DNA of 30,831 nucleotides from PALSA-894 sp049698215 (lineage in GTDB: Bacteria > Pseudomonadota > Alphaproteobacteria > Rhizobiales > Xanthobacteraceae), in assembly GCA_049698215.1 (NCBI GenBank), contig JBAVXH010000119.1:1-30831 (forward strand), given 5' to 3'. Below the pieces are notes generated by a model. That model was not told where the DNA came from, made no database searches, and worked only from the letters and a program-made list of their open reading frames with translations. Below, piece after piece: positions 22,359 through 30,550 of this stretch. The position numbers were made by a program, and so were the translations under genes. Within the stretch, counting starts at the first letter, position 1. Each line of letters opens with the position of its first letter.

Positions 22359-23564
22359 CTAGTGATGATTGACGTAGCTCACGCACTGACCCTGATTGCG
22401 GAACGGCTGGTTGTTGGCATCGACATAGTTTGCGTAGCCGCCGTTCCGGCACTGGTCCTTGTTGGTCGGATGACGGTTCGCGGCCGCGGTCCACTTGCTC
22501 AGCCGGCCCAAACCAATGGGGAAGAAATCCCCCACGAATTCCTCGCCCGTGGAAGCAATCGCGATGTCTTCCGGCTCCCGGAATGTCGTGCTGTCTCCCC
22601 ACGCGCCCTGGAACACGCCGTTGACGTCGAATATCTGGATTCGGTTGTTCGGATAGGAGTCCGCGACGTAGAGAAGCCCATTGCTATAGCGGATACCCAG
22701 GCAGCCGTATAAGGCGCATTGGCCGTTACCGGAACCCTGCGAGCCCCACGACGCCAGATAATTTCCGTTGAGGTCGAATTTCTGAATGCGGAAATTCTGG
22801 GTATCGGAGACGAAGACGCTGGTACCGTCCGTCGTGACCCCGCCGGTCGATTGGAACAGATTGAATTGCCCCGCGCCGCTGCCGGTCTGACCGGGAAAGC
22901 AGACGGCGTCCAGCGCCGTGCAGATTTCGAACTGCGCGGCACCGGTCTTGACACCCCAACCCCACATCCGTTCGAAGTTGCCGCTGAGATCGAACTTTTG
23001 CACGCGCTCGAATCCGAGACCGTCGACGACGTAGATTTTCCCCGTCGCCTGATCGACATCGATCGCCGTGATGGTCCCGGAGAATTGCGCCTTGCTGGTG
23101 CCGCCGCTGCCGAACTGGAAAACCAGATTGCCGAAGGCATCGAGAACCTTGATGCGATTATTCACCCGATCCGCCACGATGATCCGGTCATTGAGGATGT
23201 TGGTATTCCCGGCTCCTCCGCGATAGACCGCGATCCCGGTGGTGCTTGCGCCGAACTGATTGGCCGCGCTGCCGGCGCCCCCGCCATTACCGGTGCCGGT
23301 GTAGGGAAGCTGCGTGAGCGTGGCGTCGAACTTTTGCACCTGCGCGCCATCCGACAGCAGCACATACAGATTGTCGCCGGTGCCCATCGCCACCGTCACC
23401 CCGTGTCCTTCCGGCGGGACGATGGCCCGGTCGGCAATGAACGTCGGCGTGGTGATTGCGCTCACCGCCGACGCGGGACGCTGGCTGGTCGGCAGGATCG
23501 CGATTGCACTTATGGTTGCTGCGCCGGCCAGCAGGAAGCCGCGTACGGGTCTGGTGATGTTCAC
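22359..23564 (-). CDS. Exported NHL-repeat beta-propeller protein with C-terminal Cys motif
   Basis: The 401-residue protein starts at a GTG. The signal peptide covers about 1-33 (A-S-A cleavage). From about residue 45 to 350 there are five or six blade-like repeats of the form (V/I)-x-D-x-x-N-x-R-I-(K/Q)-(V/K)-(F/L)-D-x-x-G, for instance near D-R-V-N-N-R-I-K-V-L-D-A-F-G and D-T-Q-N-F-R-I-Q-K-F-D-L-N-G, typical of NHL propellers. The last 34 residues (368-401) hold a separate short motif, N-K-D-Q-C-R-N-G-G-Y and F-R-N-Q-G-Q-C-V-S-Y, with C372 and C394. NHL propellers serve as binding scaffolds or lyases. No catalytic site is assigned here. Upstream ribosome-binding support for the GTG is modest. 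Confidence 0.82.
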   Translation of the reverse strand: MNITRPVRGFLLAGAATISAIAILPTSQRPASAVSAITTPTFIADRAIVPPEGHGVTVAMGTGDNLYVLLSDGAQVQKFDATLTQLPYTGTGNGGGAGSAANQFGASTTGIAVYRGGAGNTNILNDRIIVADRVNNRIKVLDAFGNLVFQFGSGGTSKAQFSGTITAIDVDQATGKIYVVDGLGFERVQKFDLSGNFERMWGWGVKTGAAQFEICTALDAVCFPGQTGSGAGQFNLFQSTGGVTTDGTSVFVSDTQNFRIQKFDLNGNYLASWGSQGSGNGQCALYGCLGIRYSNGLLYVADSYPNNRIQIFDVNGVFQGAWGDSTTFREPEDIAIASTGEEFVGDFFPIGLGRLSKWTAAANRHPTNKDQCRNGGYANYVDANNQPFRNQGQCVSYVNHH

Positions 23565-23779
23565 GGTTGTGACCTATGAGGATTGGGCGGGAGGCGGGAC
23601 GGAGGCGAAAACGCCGGCAGGCACCGGACGTTAGGTAAGCTGCCCAATTCCCGCGTGTCGAACAAGCCGTCGACAACCACTTGTCCTCAGAATTCGGCTT
23701 GTGGATGTGGCGCAGGACACGCGCCACGCCGTCGATATTCGTTCTACGATCCGGAGGACGCGGTTCGAGAGCTGAAGGC

Positions 23780-24139
23780 TCAGGGACAGAAGATTGGCGT
23801 CAGCTTGATGACGGCCGCGGCTGCGCAGAGCCCGCCGCGCGCCACCTGATGGCCTTCAGCCGTGGAATAGACAGCAAGCAGCATGCCGCCGACGCCGCCG
23901 GACAAATACCAGAGCAGATTGCGTAGGCTGTAATAGTCCCAGAAGCCCGCATCGTCGTAACGGTGACCGAGCACGTAATTCTCGACCGTGTGCTCGGTCA
24001 GCGCGATGTTGAGCATCGGCGAGTCCTTGTCGAGAATGTCCGGATAGGGGTCGGCGTTGGACTTCCACCAATGCCCGGCAAAGCCGAGCACAAGTCCGAT
24101 CATCGCCCAGCAGACAAATTCACCGACCGCCATCAGCAT
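23780..24139 (-). CDS. Small membrane protein of unknown function
   Basis: This protein of about 119 residues has a hydrophobic helix near the start (F-V-C-W-A-M-I-G-L-V-L-G-F-A-G), a polar middle with D-P-Y-P-D-I-L-D-K-D and several His and Tyr, a second helix (W-Y-L-S-G-G-V-G-G-M-L-L-A-V) and a third short hydrophobic tail. The middle segment between helices 1 and 2 is likely extracytoplasmic or cytoplasmic depending on topology, which cannot be fixed. I do not recognise the family. Starts at ATG 24139 or 24133 are both possible. It is not clearly linked to mntH, whose stop lies 79 bases away on the same strand. Confidence 0.6.
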   Translation of the reverse strand: MLMAVGEFVCWAMIGLVLGFAGHWWKSNADPYPDILDKDSPMLNIALTEHTVENYVLGHRYDDAGFWDYYSLRNLLWYLSGGVGGMLLAVYSTAEGHQVARGGLCAAAAVIKLTPIFCP

Positions 24140-24218
24140 GGCCAACCCGCGCGCCGTAGCGCGCGGATGTTGCCTCGGCCTGCCCTAAGGCCCGGTAAAG
24201 CAGCGCGGTTAGCGGGAT

Positions 24219-25568
24219 TTAACCCGGAATCAGGTCGTACAAGAGCTTGATGTTCAGCACGATCAGGATCGCGGCGGTGAGCGCGGCGAGCCAGGTGACC
24301 CAGCGCGGCGCGACCAATTCGCCCATCTTGGCGCGGCTCGCCGTGAACATCACCAGCGGCACGATGGCGAACGGCAGCGCGAGCCCGAGGATCACCTGAC
24401 TGAGGATCAAGAGCTTCGCGGTCCCGGATTCGCCGAACCAGATCGTCACGGCGGCGGCCGGGATGATGGCGATCGAGCGCGTCACCAGCCGCCGTGCCCA
24501 GGGCGGCAGGCGGATGTCGATGAAGCCTTCCATGACGATCTGACCGGCGAGCGTTGCCGTCACGGTCGAGTTGAGGCCGCAGCACAGCAGTGCGATGCCG
24601 AACAACGTCGGCGCCCAGGCGGAGCCGAGCAGCGGCGCGATCAGTTTGTGCACCTCGCCGAGCTCGGAGACTTCCGTCTGGCCGATCTTGTTGAAGGTCG
24701 CGGCGGCCAGAATCAGGATCGACGCGTTGATCAGCAGCGCGAAGCACAGCGCGATCGTGGAATCGATCGTCGCGAGCTTGATCGCCTCGCGCTTGTCCTC
24801 GACCGACTCGCCGAACCGCCGCGTCTGCACCACGCCCGAATGGAGGAACAGATTGTGCGGCATCACGGTCGCGCCGATGATGCCGATGGCAAGATACAGC
24901 ATGTCGGGATTTTTCACGATCTCGACCGTCGGCGCGAAGCCGACGATCACGGCGCGCCAGTCCGGATTGGCCATCGCGATCTGGATGGCGAAGCACACCG
25001 CGATGACGCCGAGCAAGGTGACGATCAGGGCCTCGATCCAGCGGAAACCGATATTCTGCAGCCACAGGATCAGAAATACGTCGAGCGCCGTAATGATCAC
25101 GCCAAGCTCGAGCGGAATGCCGAACAACAGATTGAGCCCGATGGCAGTGCCGATGACTTCGGCAAGGTCGGTCGCGCAGATCGCGATCTCGCTCACGACC
25201 CAGAGCGGCCACGAGGCCCAGCGCGGGAATGCATCGCGGCAGGCCTGCGCGAGGTCGCGCCCTGCCGCGATGCCGAGCCGCGCGCACAGTGCCTGCAGCA
25301 GGATCGCCATCAGGTTGGAGAGCAGCGCGACGGTGAGCAGCGCGTAGCCGAACTTGGAGCCGCCCGCGAGCGAGGTCGCCCAGTTGCCCGGGTCCATGTA
25401 GCCGACGGCAACGAGGTATCCGGGGCCGAGGAACGCAACGAGCTTGTGCCAGAAGGAGCCGGTCGGACGCGTGCGGATCGAGCCGAAGACTTCCGAGAGT
25501 GACGGAGTACCGCGCGGTCTGTTCCAGCCCGATTGTTTCAGGCCGCCTTCGATCGATTCGACCGCCAT
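24219..25568 (-). CDS. mntH: Proton-coupled manganese/iron transporter (NRAMP family)
   Basis: This is a 449-residue inner-membrane protein with eleven helices. The metal site is complete: D59-P-G-N62 in helix 1 (M-D-P-G-N-W) and M236-P-H238 in helix 6 (V-M-P-H-N-L-F-L-H-S). NRAMP proteins import Mn2+ with H+; in rhizobia MntH is a main Mn2+ importer under Mur/Fur control. ATG 25568 is used although the nearest GGAG is 13 bases upstream; GTG at 25574 or 25580 could be the real start. A promoter with an overlapping array of TGCxxx hexamers sits upstream. It is divergent from the VCBS gene. Confidence 0.93.
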   Translation of the reverse strand: MAVESIEGGLKQSGWNRPRGTPSLSEVFGSIRTRPTGSFWHKLVAFLGPGYLVAVGYMDPGNWATSLAGGSKFGYALLTVALLSNLMAILLQALCARLGIAAGRDLAQACRDAFPRWASWPLWVVSEIAICATDLAEVIGTAIGLNLLFGIPLELGVIITALDVFLILWLQNIGFRWIEALIVTLLGVIAVCFAIQIAMANPDWRAVIVGFAPTVEIVKNPDMLYLAIGIIGATVMPHNLFLHSGVVQTRRFGESVEDKREAIKLATIDSTIALCFALLINASILILAAATFNKIGQTEVSELGEVHKLIAPLLGSAWAPTLFGIALLCCGLNSTVTATLAGQIVMEGFIDIRLPPWARRLVTRSIAIIPAAAVTIWFGESGTAKLLILSQVILGLALPFAIVPLVMFTASRAKMGELVAPRWVTWLAALTAAILIVLNIKLLYDLIPG

Positions 25569-25601
25569 TTGCACACGCACTCCGCCAATTTCCGGAGCTG
25601 C

Positions 25602-25636
25602 ACTATAGCTTGTTGCGAATAATTTGCAATTGCACA
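25602..25636 (-). promoter_or_regulatory. Putative mntH promoter with overlapping Mur/Fur-like operator
   Basis: On the minus strand a TATAGT (-10, at 25602-25607) lies 16 bases from a TTGCAA (-35, at 25624-25629), placed to give a short leader before mntH. Overlapping the -35, the plus strand shows TGCGAA (25614-25619), TGCAAT (25625-25630) and TGCACA (25631-25636). Rhizobial Fur/Mur is known to bind imperfect TGCxxx direct repeats of this type. Repression by Mn2+-Mur is therefore likely by inference. Confidence 0.5.
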
Positions 25637-25644
25637 AATGACGA

Positions 25645-25696
25645 ATGGGAACCCGGTTGCCGGGTTCCATATGTTCCCATAACCTACCTTGGTAGG
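25645..25696. promoter_or_regulatory. Stacked inverted repeats in the mntH/VCBS divergent region
   Basis: Three pairs are visible. GGAACCCGG (25648-25656) pairs with CCGGGTTCC (25660-25668) over a three-base loop. ATGGGAAC (25645-25652) pairs with GTTCCCAT (25673-25680). CCTACC (25683-25688) pairs with GGTAGG (25691-25696). The first two share bases 25648-25652, so as RNA they would compete. They could be protein operators or part of the VCBS gene leader; no known riboswitch class is recognised. Confidence 0.55.
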
Positions 25697-25820
25697 GGAG
25701 CAAATCCGGACAACGTGCTGAGTTTGAAGGTCAAGCTTCACGACGCGGGGTTTGACGCTGGCCTGTCGTTTGCGCCGGTACTCGCATACGCCGGGCTACG
25801 CTCCGAATGGGGACGATCAC

Positions 25821-28292
25821 ATGGCTGCATCAGCGTTGCCGAAGGGCATTACGGTTTCGTTCTCGAACACGCCGCAGGCCAAGGACGACTTCTTCACGGC
25901 GGCGCAGACCCAACTCACGGAAGACAATCCGGGCACCGTCCTCCTGGATGTGATGGCCAATGATCTGGGCGGCAACGCGAAGTCGCTTTACTCGCTCGAC
26001 GACGGCGCCAACAGCGGAGGACCAAATGGCGATCTGCTGGCGCAGGATACCATCGGCGCGGCGAACCTCAGCGCGCACGGCGCGACCATCAAGATTACGG
26101 CCTACGGGAAGGTCTCTTACGATGCTTCGACTCTGAATGCCGCTTTCAAAAACAGCGTCCAGGCCCTGTCCGACGGCGACTTCGCAACGGACACGTTCAC
26201 CTACGCGATCCGGCTCGGCAACGGGGCGTTGAGCTGGGCCACCGCCACCGTGCAAGTCGCAGGCGTGAATGACGCGCCGGTCGCGGCCAACATTTCGGCG
26301 GACGCAAACGAGGACACCGGCAACCCGGTGACGCTGACGGCGTCGTACACCGATGCGGACGCGCACGACACCCACACGATCGGCATCAATACGGCCGGGA
26401 CAAAGGGCTCGGTGGTCGACAACGGGAACGGCACGTTCAGCTACGACCCGAACGGAAAGTTCGAGTCATTGTCGGCGGGCGAGACAGCCACCGACACATT
26501 CACCTATACGGTAACCGACAACCACGGCGTCGGATCGACCAAGACCGCGACGGTGACGATCCAAGGCGAGAACGATGCGCCCGAACTGCAGGCGGCAGTC
26601 GGCTCCGAGCCGGTGTTCGGCAACGATAGCCTCTCGCTGTCTGCGACGATGGCGTTTTCCGACATCGATCTGAGCGACACACACAGCGTCACATTCACCG
26701 CCCTCGGCACCGGCTATGTCGGCGACTTCACGCCAACAATCGCAACGGATTCAATCGGTGCGGGTCAGGGCTCCGTTGCACTGACCTATCACTTGACGAA
26801 GCAGCAGGTTGAGGCGGCCGGCGGATTCCCGGACGTTCAGCAATATCGTGTCACCATCGACGATCACCACGGCGGAACCAGCAGCCAGATCGTGTCGATT
26901 CCGCTCGGCGAGATCCTGAACGGCGTGGGCGGCGGTGACGATGGCGGAGGCCCTACAACGCAGCCGCCGGTCTTCATCAACACCTCTCCCCCCAATCCTT
27001 TTACCGCCGGCCATAACCTGGGCCAGATCACCGACAATCCCTTTACGTTGCACCCATCCTTCATTCCGCCCGGCGGCTTTGTCACCGATCCGACCAACCT
27101 CTTCACCCAGGGCATCCTGACGTTCTCGGACCCCGACGGCGGCAATCATCACGCTACCTTCGACCTCAGTCATGCGACGGTCGCGGGATATTCGGTCGGC
27201 GGCGTACCCAAACCCGTTTCACAAGCTCCGATCAGTGCGTCCGCCGGCACGTGGCAGGTCAACGTGCAGGAACCCAATCACGTGTCCTGGATCTACACCC
27301 TGAACGAGTCCGTGATCCGCTTCCTGTCGCAGGGCGAAAACGAAACCATTCTCGTGCCGGTCACCGTTATCGAGGATGGGGTCGGACAATCCACGGCCAA
27401 TGTAAGGATCGATCTGGTCGGCACCGACGAACCGACCTCGTTGCTGGCGCCCAACACCGTGCTCACCGCCAGCACCAACATCGCGCCATTACTTCAGCCG
27501 ATCGACCTCGCGACGCACGTTCAGACGCAGAATTTCTCGATCAACGAAGATCCTCTCGTCACCGGTAGCACAAGTCATCACACGATCAGCGGCACCATTT
27601 CGTTCGTCGATCCGGACCACCTCGATGTTCCGGTCGTGACCATGACCGTGGCGGACATGACTCATAGTCTCGATCTGAACCCGGGAGATGGGCCCTTCAA
27701 CGCCGCCGTGCAGCCGCTCATGGCCGGATTCAGTTACACGGTCGAGTCGTTCGGCAACTACGGCATGATCCACTGGACCTACGATGTGCAGGACAGCGCG
27801 CTGGATTTCCTCGCGCAGGCCACCATCGGTACTCCGGACAACGCAGTGCAAGGTACCGTTCAAACCGCCTCGGCCACTTTCAACATCGGCGCGACCCCTG
27901 GAGGTCCGGGCGGAGGCGGATCGTTATCAACGGTCAACGTGAACCTGCACGGCGCGAACGACGCGGTCGTCATCCCCGGAAGCCAGGGCGCCGCCCTGAG
28001 CGTCGCACTGCACGGCAGCACGTCCGGCAGCTTCACCACCACCGATCCGGATTTCTATCCGGACAGCCACTCTGTCCAGTTCGTGGCGCATAATGCGGGC
28101 ACGCACGGGTTCATGTTTGGCGGGACACCCGTCGAGACTGGCGTAGGCGCGAACGAGCCAATTAGCTGGAGCTACATCGCAGATTTCGGCCCCGGCACGC
28201 TGGTCGCAGGCCAGCACGACGTCTGGGACGTCGTCGTCACGGACCATTCCGGCTCCGTGGCAACCTACACGCTCGACTTTCACATCGTCTGA
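25821..28292 (+). CDS. VCBS/cadherin-like repeat surface protein
   Basis: This 823-residue protein starts at ATG 25821 behind GGGGA, although the frame is open from 25752. Residues 145-255 form a classic VCBS domain: N-D-A-P-V at 150-154, E-D-T-G at 164-167, G-S-V-V-D-N-G-N-G-T-F-S-Y-D-P near 196-210 and T-V-T-I-Q-G-E-N-D-A-P to close. Further cadherin-like units each carry an (F/T)-x-D-x-D pattern, at 279-283, near 430, 600 and 740, and a Gly-rich linker at 368-378. No Sec signal and no RTX nonapeptides are seen, and it is far shorter than the giant adhesins that carry this N-terminal domain. It may be a surface or type I-secreted adhesion protein. The secretion route is uncertain. Confidence 0.82.
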   Translation: MAASALPKGITVSFSNTPQAKDDFFTAAQTQLTEDNPGTVLLDVMANDLGGNAKSLYSLDDGANSGGPNGDLLAQDTIGAANLSAHGATIKITAYGKVSYDASTLNAAFKNSVQALSDGDFATDTFTYAIRLGNGALSWATATVQVAGVNDAPVAANISADANEDTGNPVTLTASYTDADAHDTHTIGINTAGTKGSVVDNGNGTFSYDPNGKFESLSAGETATDTFTYTVTDNHGVGSTKTATVTIQGENDAPELQAAVGSEPVFGNDSLSLSATMAFSDIDLSDTHSVTFTALGTGYVGDFTPTIATDSIGAGQGSVALTYHLTKQQVEAAGGFPDVQQYRVTIDDHHGGTSSQIVSIPLGEILNGVGGGDDGGGPTTQPPVFINTSPPNPFTAGHNLGQITDNPFTLHPSFIPPGGFVTDPTNLFTQGILTFSDPDGGNHHATFDLSHATVAGYSVGGVPKPVSQAPISASAGTWQVNVQEPNHVSWIYTLNESVIRFLSQGENETILVPVTVIEDGVGQSTANVRIDLVGTDEPTSLLAPNTVLTASTNIAPLLQPIDLATHVQTQNFSINEDPLVTGSTSHHTISGTISFVDPDHLDVPVVTMTVADMTHSLDLNPGDGPFNAAVQPLMAGFSYTVESFGNYGMIHWTYDVQDSALDFLAQATIGTPDNAVQGTVQTASATFNIGATPGGPGGGGSLSTVNVNLHGANDAVVIPGSQGAALSVALHGSTSGSFTTTDPDFYPDSHSVQFVAHNAGTHGFMFGGTPVETGVGANEPISWSYIADFGPGTLVAGQHDVWDVVVTDHSGSVATYTLDFHIV

Positions 28293-28306
28293 TCGCGCAG
28301 GAAGCC

Positions 28307-30550
28307 TCAGCGGAACTTGTTGCTGCGCGGGAAACCCTTCGGGGCCAGCCGGCCGGCATCGGCCCGGTTGCCGCGCCAATCCGAAAGCTCCTTCAGGGTG
28401 AGCGAGAAGGCGCGCCCTGCCCCGTCGGTCCAGGTGAGGCCATCGGCGCCCTTGAAGGTCTTCACGTCGGAGAGCCCGCCGTCCTTGTAGCGCTGCAGGC
28501 GCACGCCGGAGCCGCGGGTCATCTCGGGCAACTGCTCGACGGGGAAGATCACCATCTTGCGGTTCTCGCCGATGCTCGCGACCAGCTCGCCTTCGAGCAG
28601 CGCGACTGCGCGCGCCTCATCCGGCGCTTTCACGTTGAGCACCTGCTTGCCCTTGCGCGTCGTGCCGAGGCACTCGTCCTCGGGCACGACGAAGCCCCTC
28701 CCCTGATGGCTCGCCACGATGAACTTGCGGCCGCCCTGGTAGGGAAACATCGTGACGATGTCGCCTTCCTGCTCGAGATCGATGAACAGCCGCACCGGCT
28801 CGCCATGCCCGCGACCGCCGGGAAGCTTCGAGCCTTCCAGCGTGTAGAAGCGGCCGTTGGTACCAAGCATCAAAAACTTCGATGTCGTCTCGGCGAAGAA
28901 CGCGAGCTTGAGCTTGTCGTCCTGCTTGAACGCGATGCTTGAGAGATCCTCGACGTGGCCGCGCAGCGCGCGCACCCAGCCCTTGTCGGAGAGCACGACG
29001 GTGACCGGCTCGCGCACGACCATCGCCTCTTCGATCGCCGCTTCATCGTGCTCCGGCGCCTCGGCAAAATCGGTGCGGCGCTTGCCGAGCGGCGTCTTCT
29101 TTCCGAATTTTTCGCGCAGCTCCTTGATCTGCGCCGCGATCGTCTCCCACTGCTTCTTCTCGGATTTGAGCAGTTCCTCAATCGACTTCTTCTCGGCGCG
29201 GAGCTCCTTGTCCTCCTTGCGGATCTCCATTTCCTCGAGCTTGCGCAAATTGCGCAGCCGCATGTTGAGGATCGCGTCGGCCTGGACGTCGCTGAGCTTG
29301 AACGCCTTGATCAGCACCGGCTTCGGCTCGTCCTCGTTGCGGATGATCTTGATGACGCGATCGAGGTTGAGATAGGCGATCAGGTAGCCGCCGAGCACTT
29401 CCAGCCGGTTGCCGATCTGCTTCAGCCGGAAATTCGAGCGCCGCACCAGCACGTCGCGGCGATGGTCGAGCCATTCGCGCAAGGCCTCGGCAAGGCCGAT
29501 GACCTTCGGCACCTTGCCCTTGACCAGCACGTTCATGTTGAGCGGGATGCGGCTCTCGAGCTCGGTGAGCTTGAACAGGCTCTCCATCATCAGCGCCGGG
29601 TCGACCGTGCGGGCGCGCGGCTCGATCACGAGGCGGATGTCTTCGGCGGATTCATCGCGCACATCGGCGACGAGCGGCAGCTTCTTCTCGTTGATCAGCT
29701 CGGCGATGCGCTCGACCAGACGGGATTTCTGCACCAGCCAGGGGATTTCGGTAACCACCACCAGATAGGTGCCGCGCCCGGTCTCCTCCTGGCTCCAGCG
29801 GGCGCGCACGCGGAACGAGCCGCGGCCCGTCGCGTAGGCTTCCGCAATCTCGTTGCGCGGATCGACAACCACGCCGCCGGTCGGAAAGTCCGGCCCCGGC
29901 ACGAACTTCAGCAGCGTCTTCGAGCGCGCGCTCGGATTGTCGATCAGGAACAGCGCCGCCTCGCACAGCTCGGCCGCATTGTGCGGCGGGATCGAGGTCG
30001 CCATGCCGACCGCAATGCCCTGCGAGCCATTCGCGAGCAGATTCGGAAACGCGGCGGGCAGAACTGTCGGCTCTTCCGAGGTGCCGTCGTAGCTCGGGCG
30101 GAAATCGACCGCGTCCTCGTCGATGCCGTCGAGGAGGAGCCGCGCGACCTCGGTCAGGCGCGCTTCGGTGTAGCGCATGGCGGCCGGGTTATCGCCGTCG
30201 ATATTGCCGAAATTGCCTTGCCCGTCGACCAGCGGGAAGCGTGAGGAGAAATCCTGCGCGAGGCGCACCAGCGCGTCGTAGATCGCCTGGTCGCCGTGCG
30301 GATGGAAATTGCCCATCACGTCGCCGACGATCTTGGCGGATTTCTTTAGTGCCGTGCCGGGATCGAGCCGCAGGAGCCGCATGCCATAGAGGATGCGGCG
30401 GTGAACCGGTTTGAGCCCGTCGCGCGCGTCGGGGAGCGCGCGGTGCATGATGGTCGAGAGCGCGTAGGCGAGGTAGCGCTCCTCGAGCGCCTCCCGCAGC
30501 GGAATCTCATGGACCGCGCTGGGGTCTGGCGGAATCAGTTCTTTGCCCAT
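28307..30550 (-). CDS. parC: DNA topoisomerase IV subunit A
   Basis: The 747-residue ParC pairs with ParE (not in the window) to decatenate daughter chromosomes. ParC and GyrA share the winged-helix breakage domain: R-A-L-P-D-A-R-D-G-L-K-P-V-H-R-R at 37-52, H-P-H-G-D at 83-87 and the catalytic pair R126-Y127 in A-A-M-R-Y-T-E. The helical tower and coiled-coil region covers about 350-480, and the C-terminal half has a degenerate beta-pinwheel, as in ParC rather than GyrA. The quinolone-site equivalents of E. coli S80 and E84 are Q88 and D92. ATG 30550 fits family starts; the ribosome-binding site is weak. It is convergent with the VCBS gene, with only 14 bases between the stops. Confidence 0.95.
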   Translation of the reverse strand: MGKELIPPDPSAVHEIPLREALEERYLAYALSTIMHRALPDARDGLKPVHRRILYGMRLLRLDPGTALKKSAKIVGDVMGNFHPHGDQAIYDALVRLAQDFSSRFPLVDGQGNFGNIDGDNPAAMRYTEARLTEVARLLLDGIDEDAVDFRPSYDGTSEEPTVLPAAFPNLLANGSQGIAVGMATSIPPHNAAELCEAALFLIDNPSARSKTLLKFVPGPDFPTGGVVVDPRNEIAEAYATGRGSFRVRARWSQEETGRGTYLVVVTEIPWLVQKSRLVERIAELINEKKLPLVADVRDESAEDIRLVIEPRARTVDPALMMESLFKLTELESRIPLNMNVLVKGKVPKVIGLAEALREWLDHRRDVLVRRSNFRLKQIGNRLEVLGGYLIAYLNLDRVIKIIRNEDEPKPVLIKAFKLSDVQADAILNMRLRNLRKLEEMEIRKEDKELRAEKKSIEELLKSEKKQWETIAAQIKELREKFGKKTPLGKRRTDFAEAPEHDEAAIEEAMVVREPVTVVLSDKGWVRALRGHVEDLSSIAFKQDDKLKLAFFAETTSKFLMLGTNGRFYTLEGSKLPGGRGHGEPVRLFIDLEQEGDIVTMFPYQGGRKFIVASHQGRGFVVPEDECLGTTRKGKQVLNVKAPDEARAVALLEGELVASIGENRKMVIFPVEQLPEMTRGSGVRLQRYKDGGLSDVKTFKGADGLTWTDGAGRAFSLTLKELSDWRGNRADAGRLAPKGFPRSNKFR

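Noticed and set aside
25602..25700. A yybP-ykoY manganese riboswitch for mntH
   Set aside because: The predicted mntH start lies downstream of these hairpins on the minus strand, leaving a short leader. The GGGGAG string is on the opposite strand, and the conserved second loop of that class is not seen.
28955..30244. Plus-strand frame of 429 codons opposite parC
   Set aside because: It is a shadow of parC with low-complexity L/D/R/H content and no ribosome-binding site or domain.
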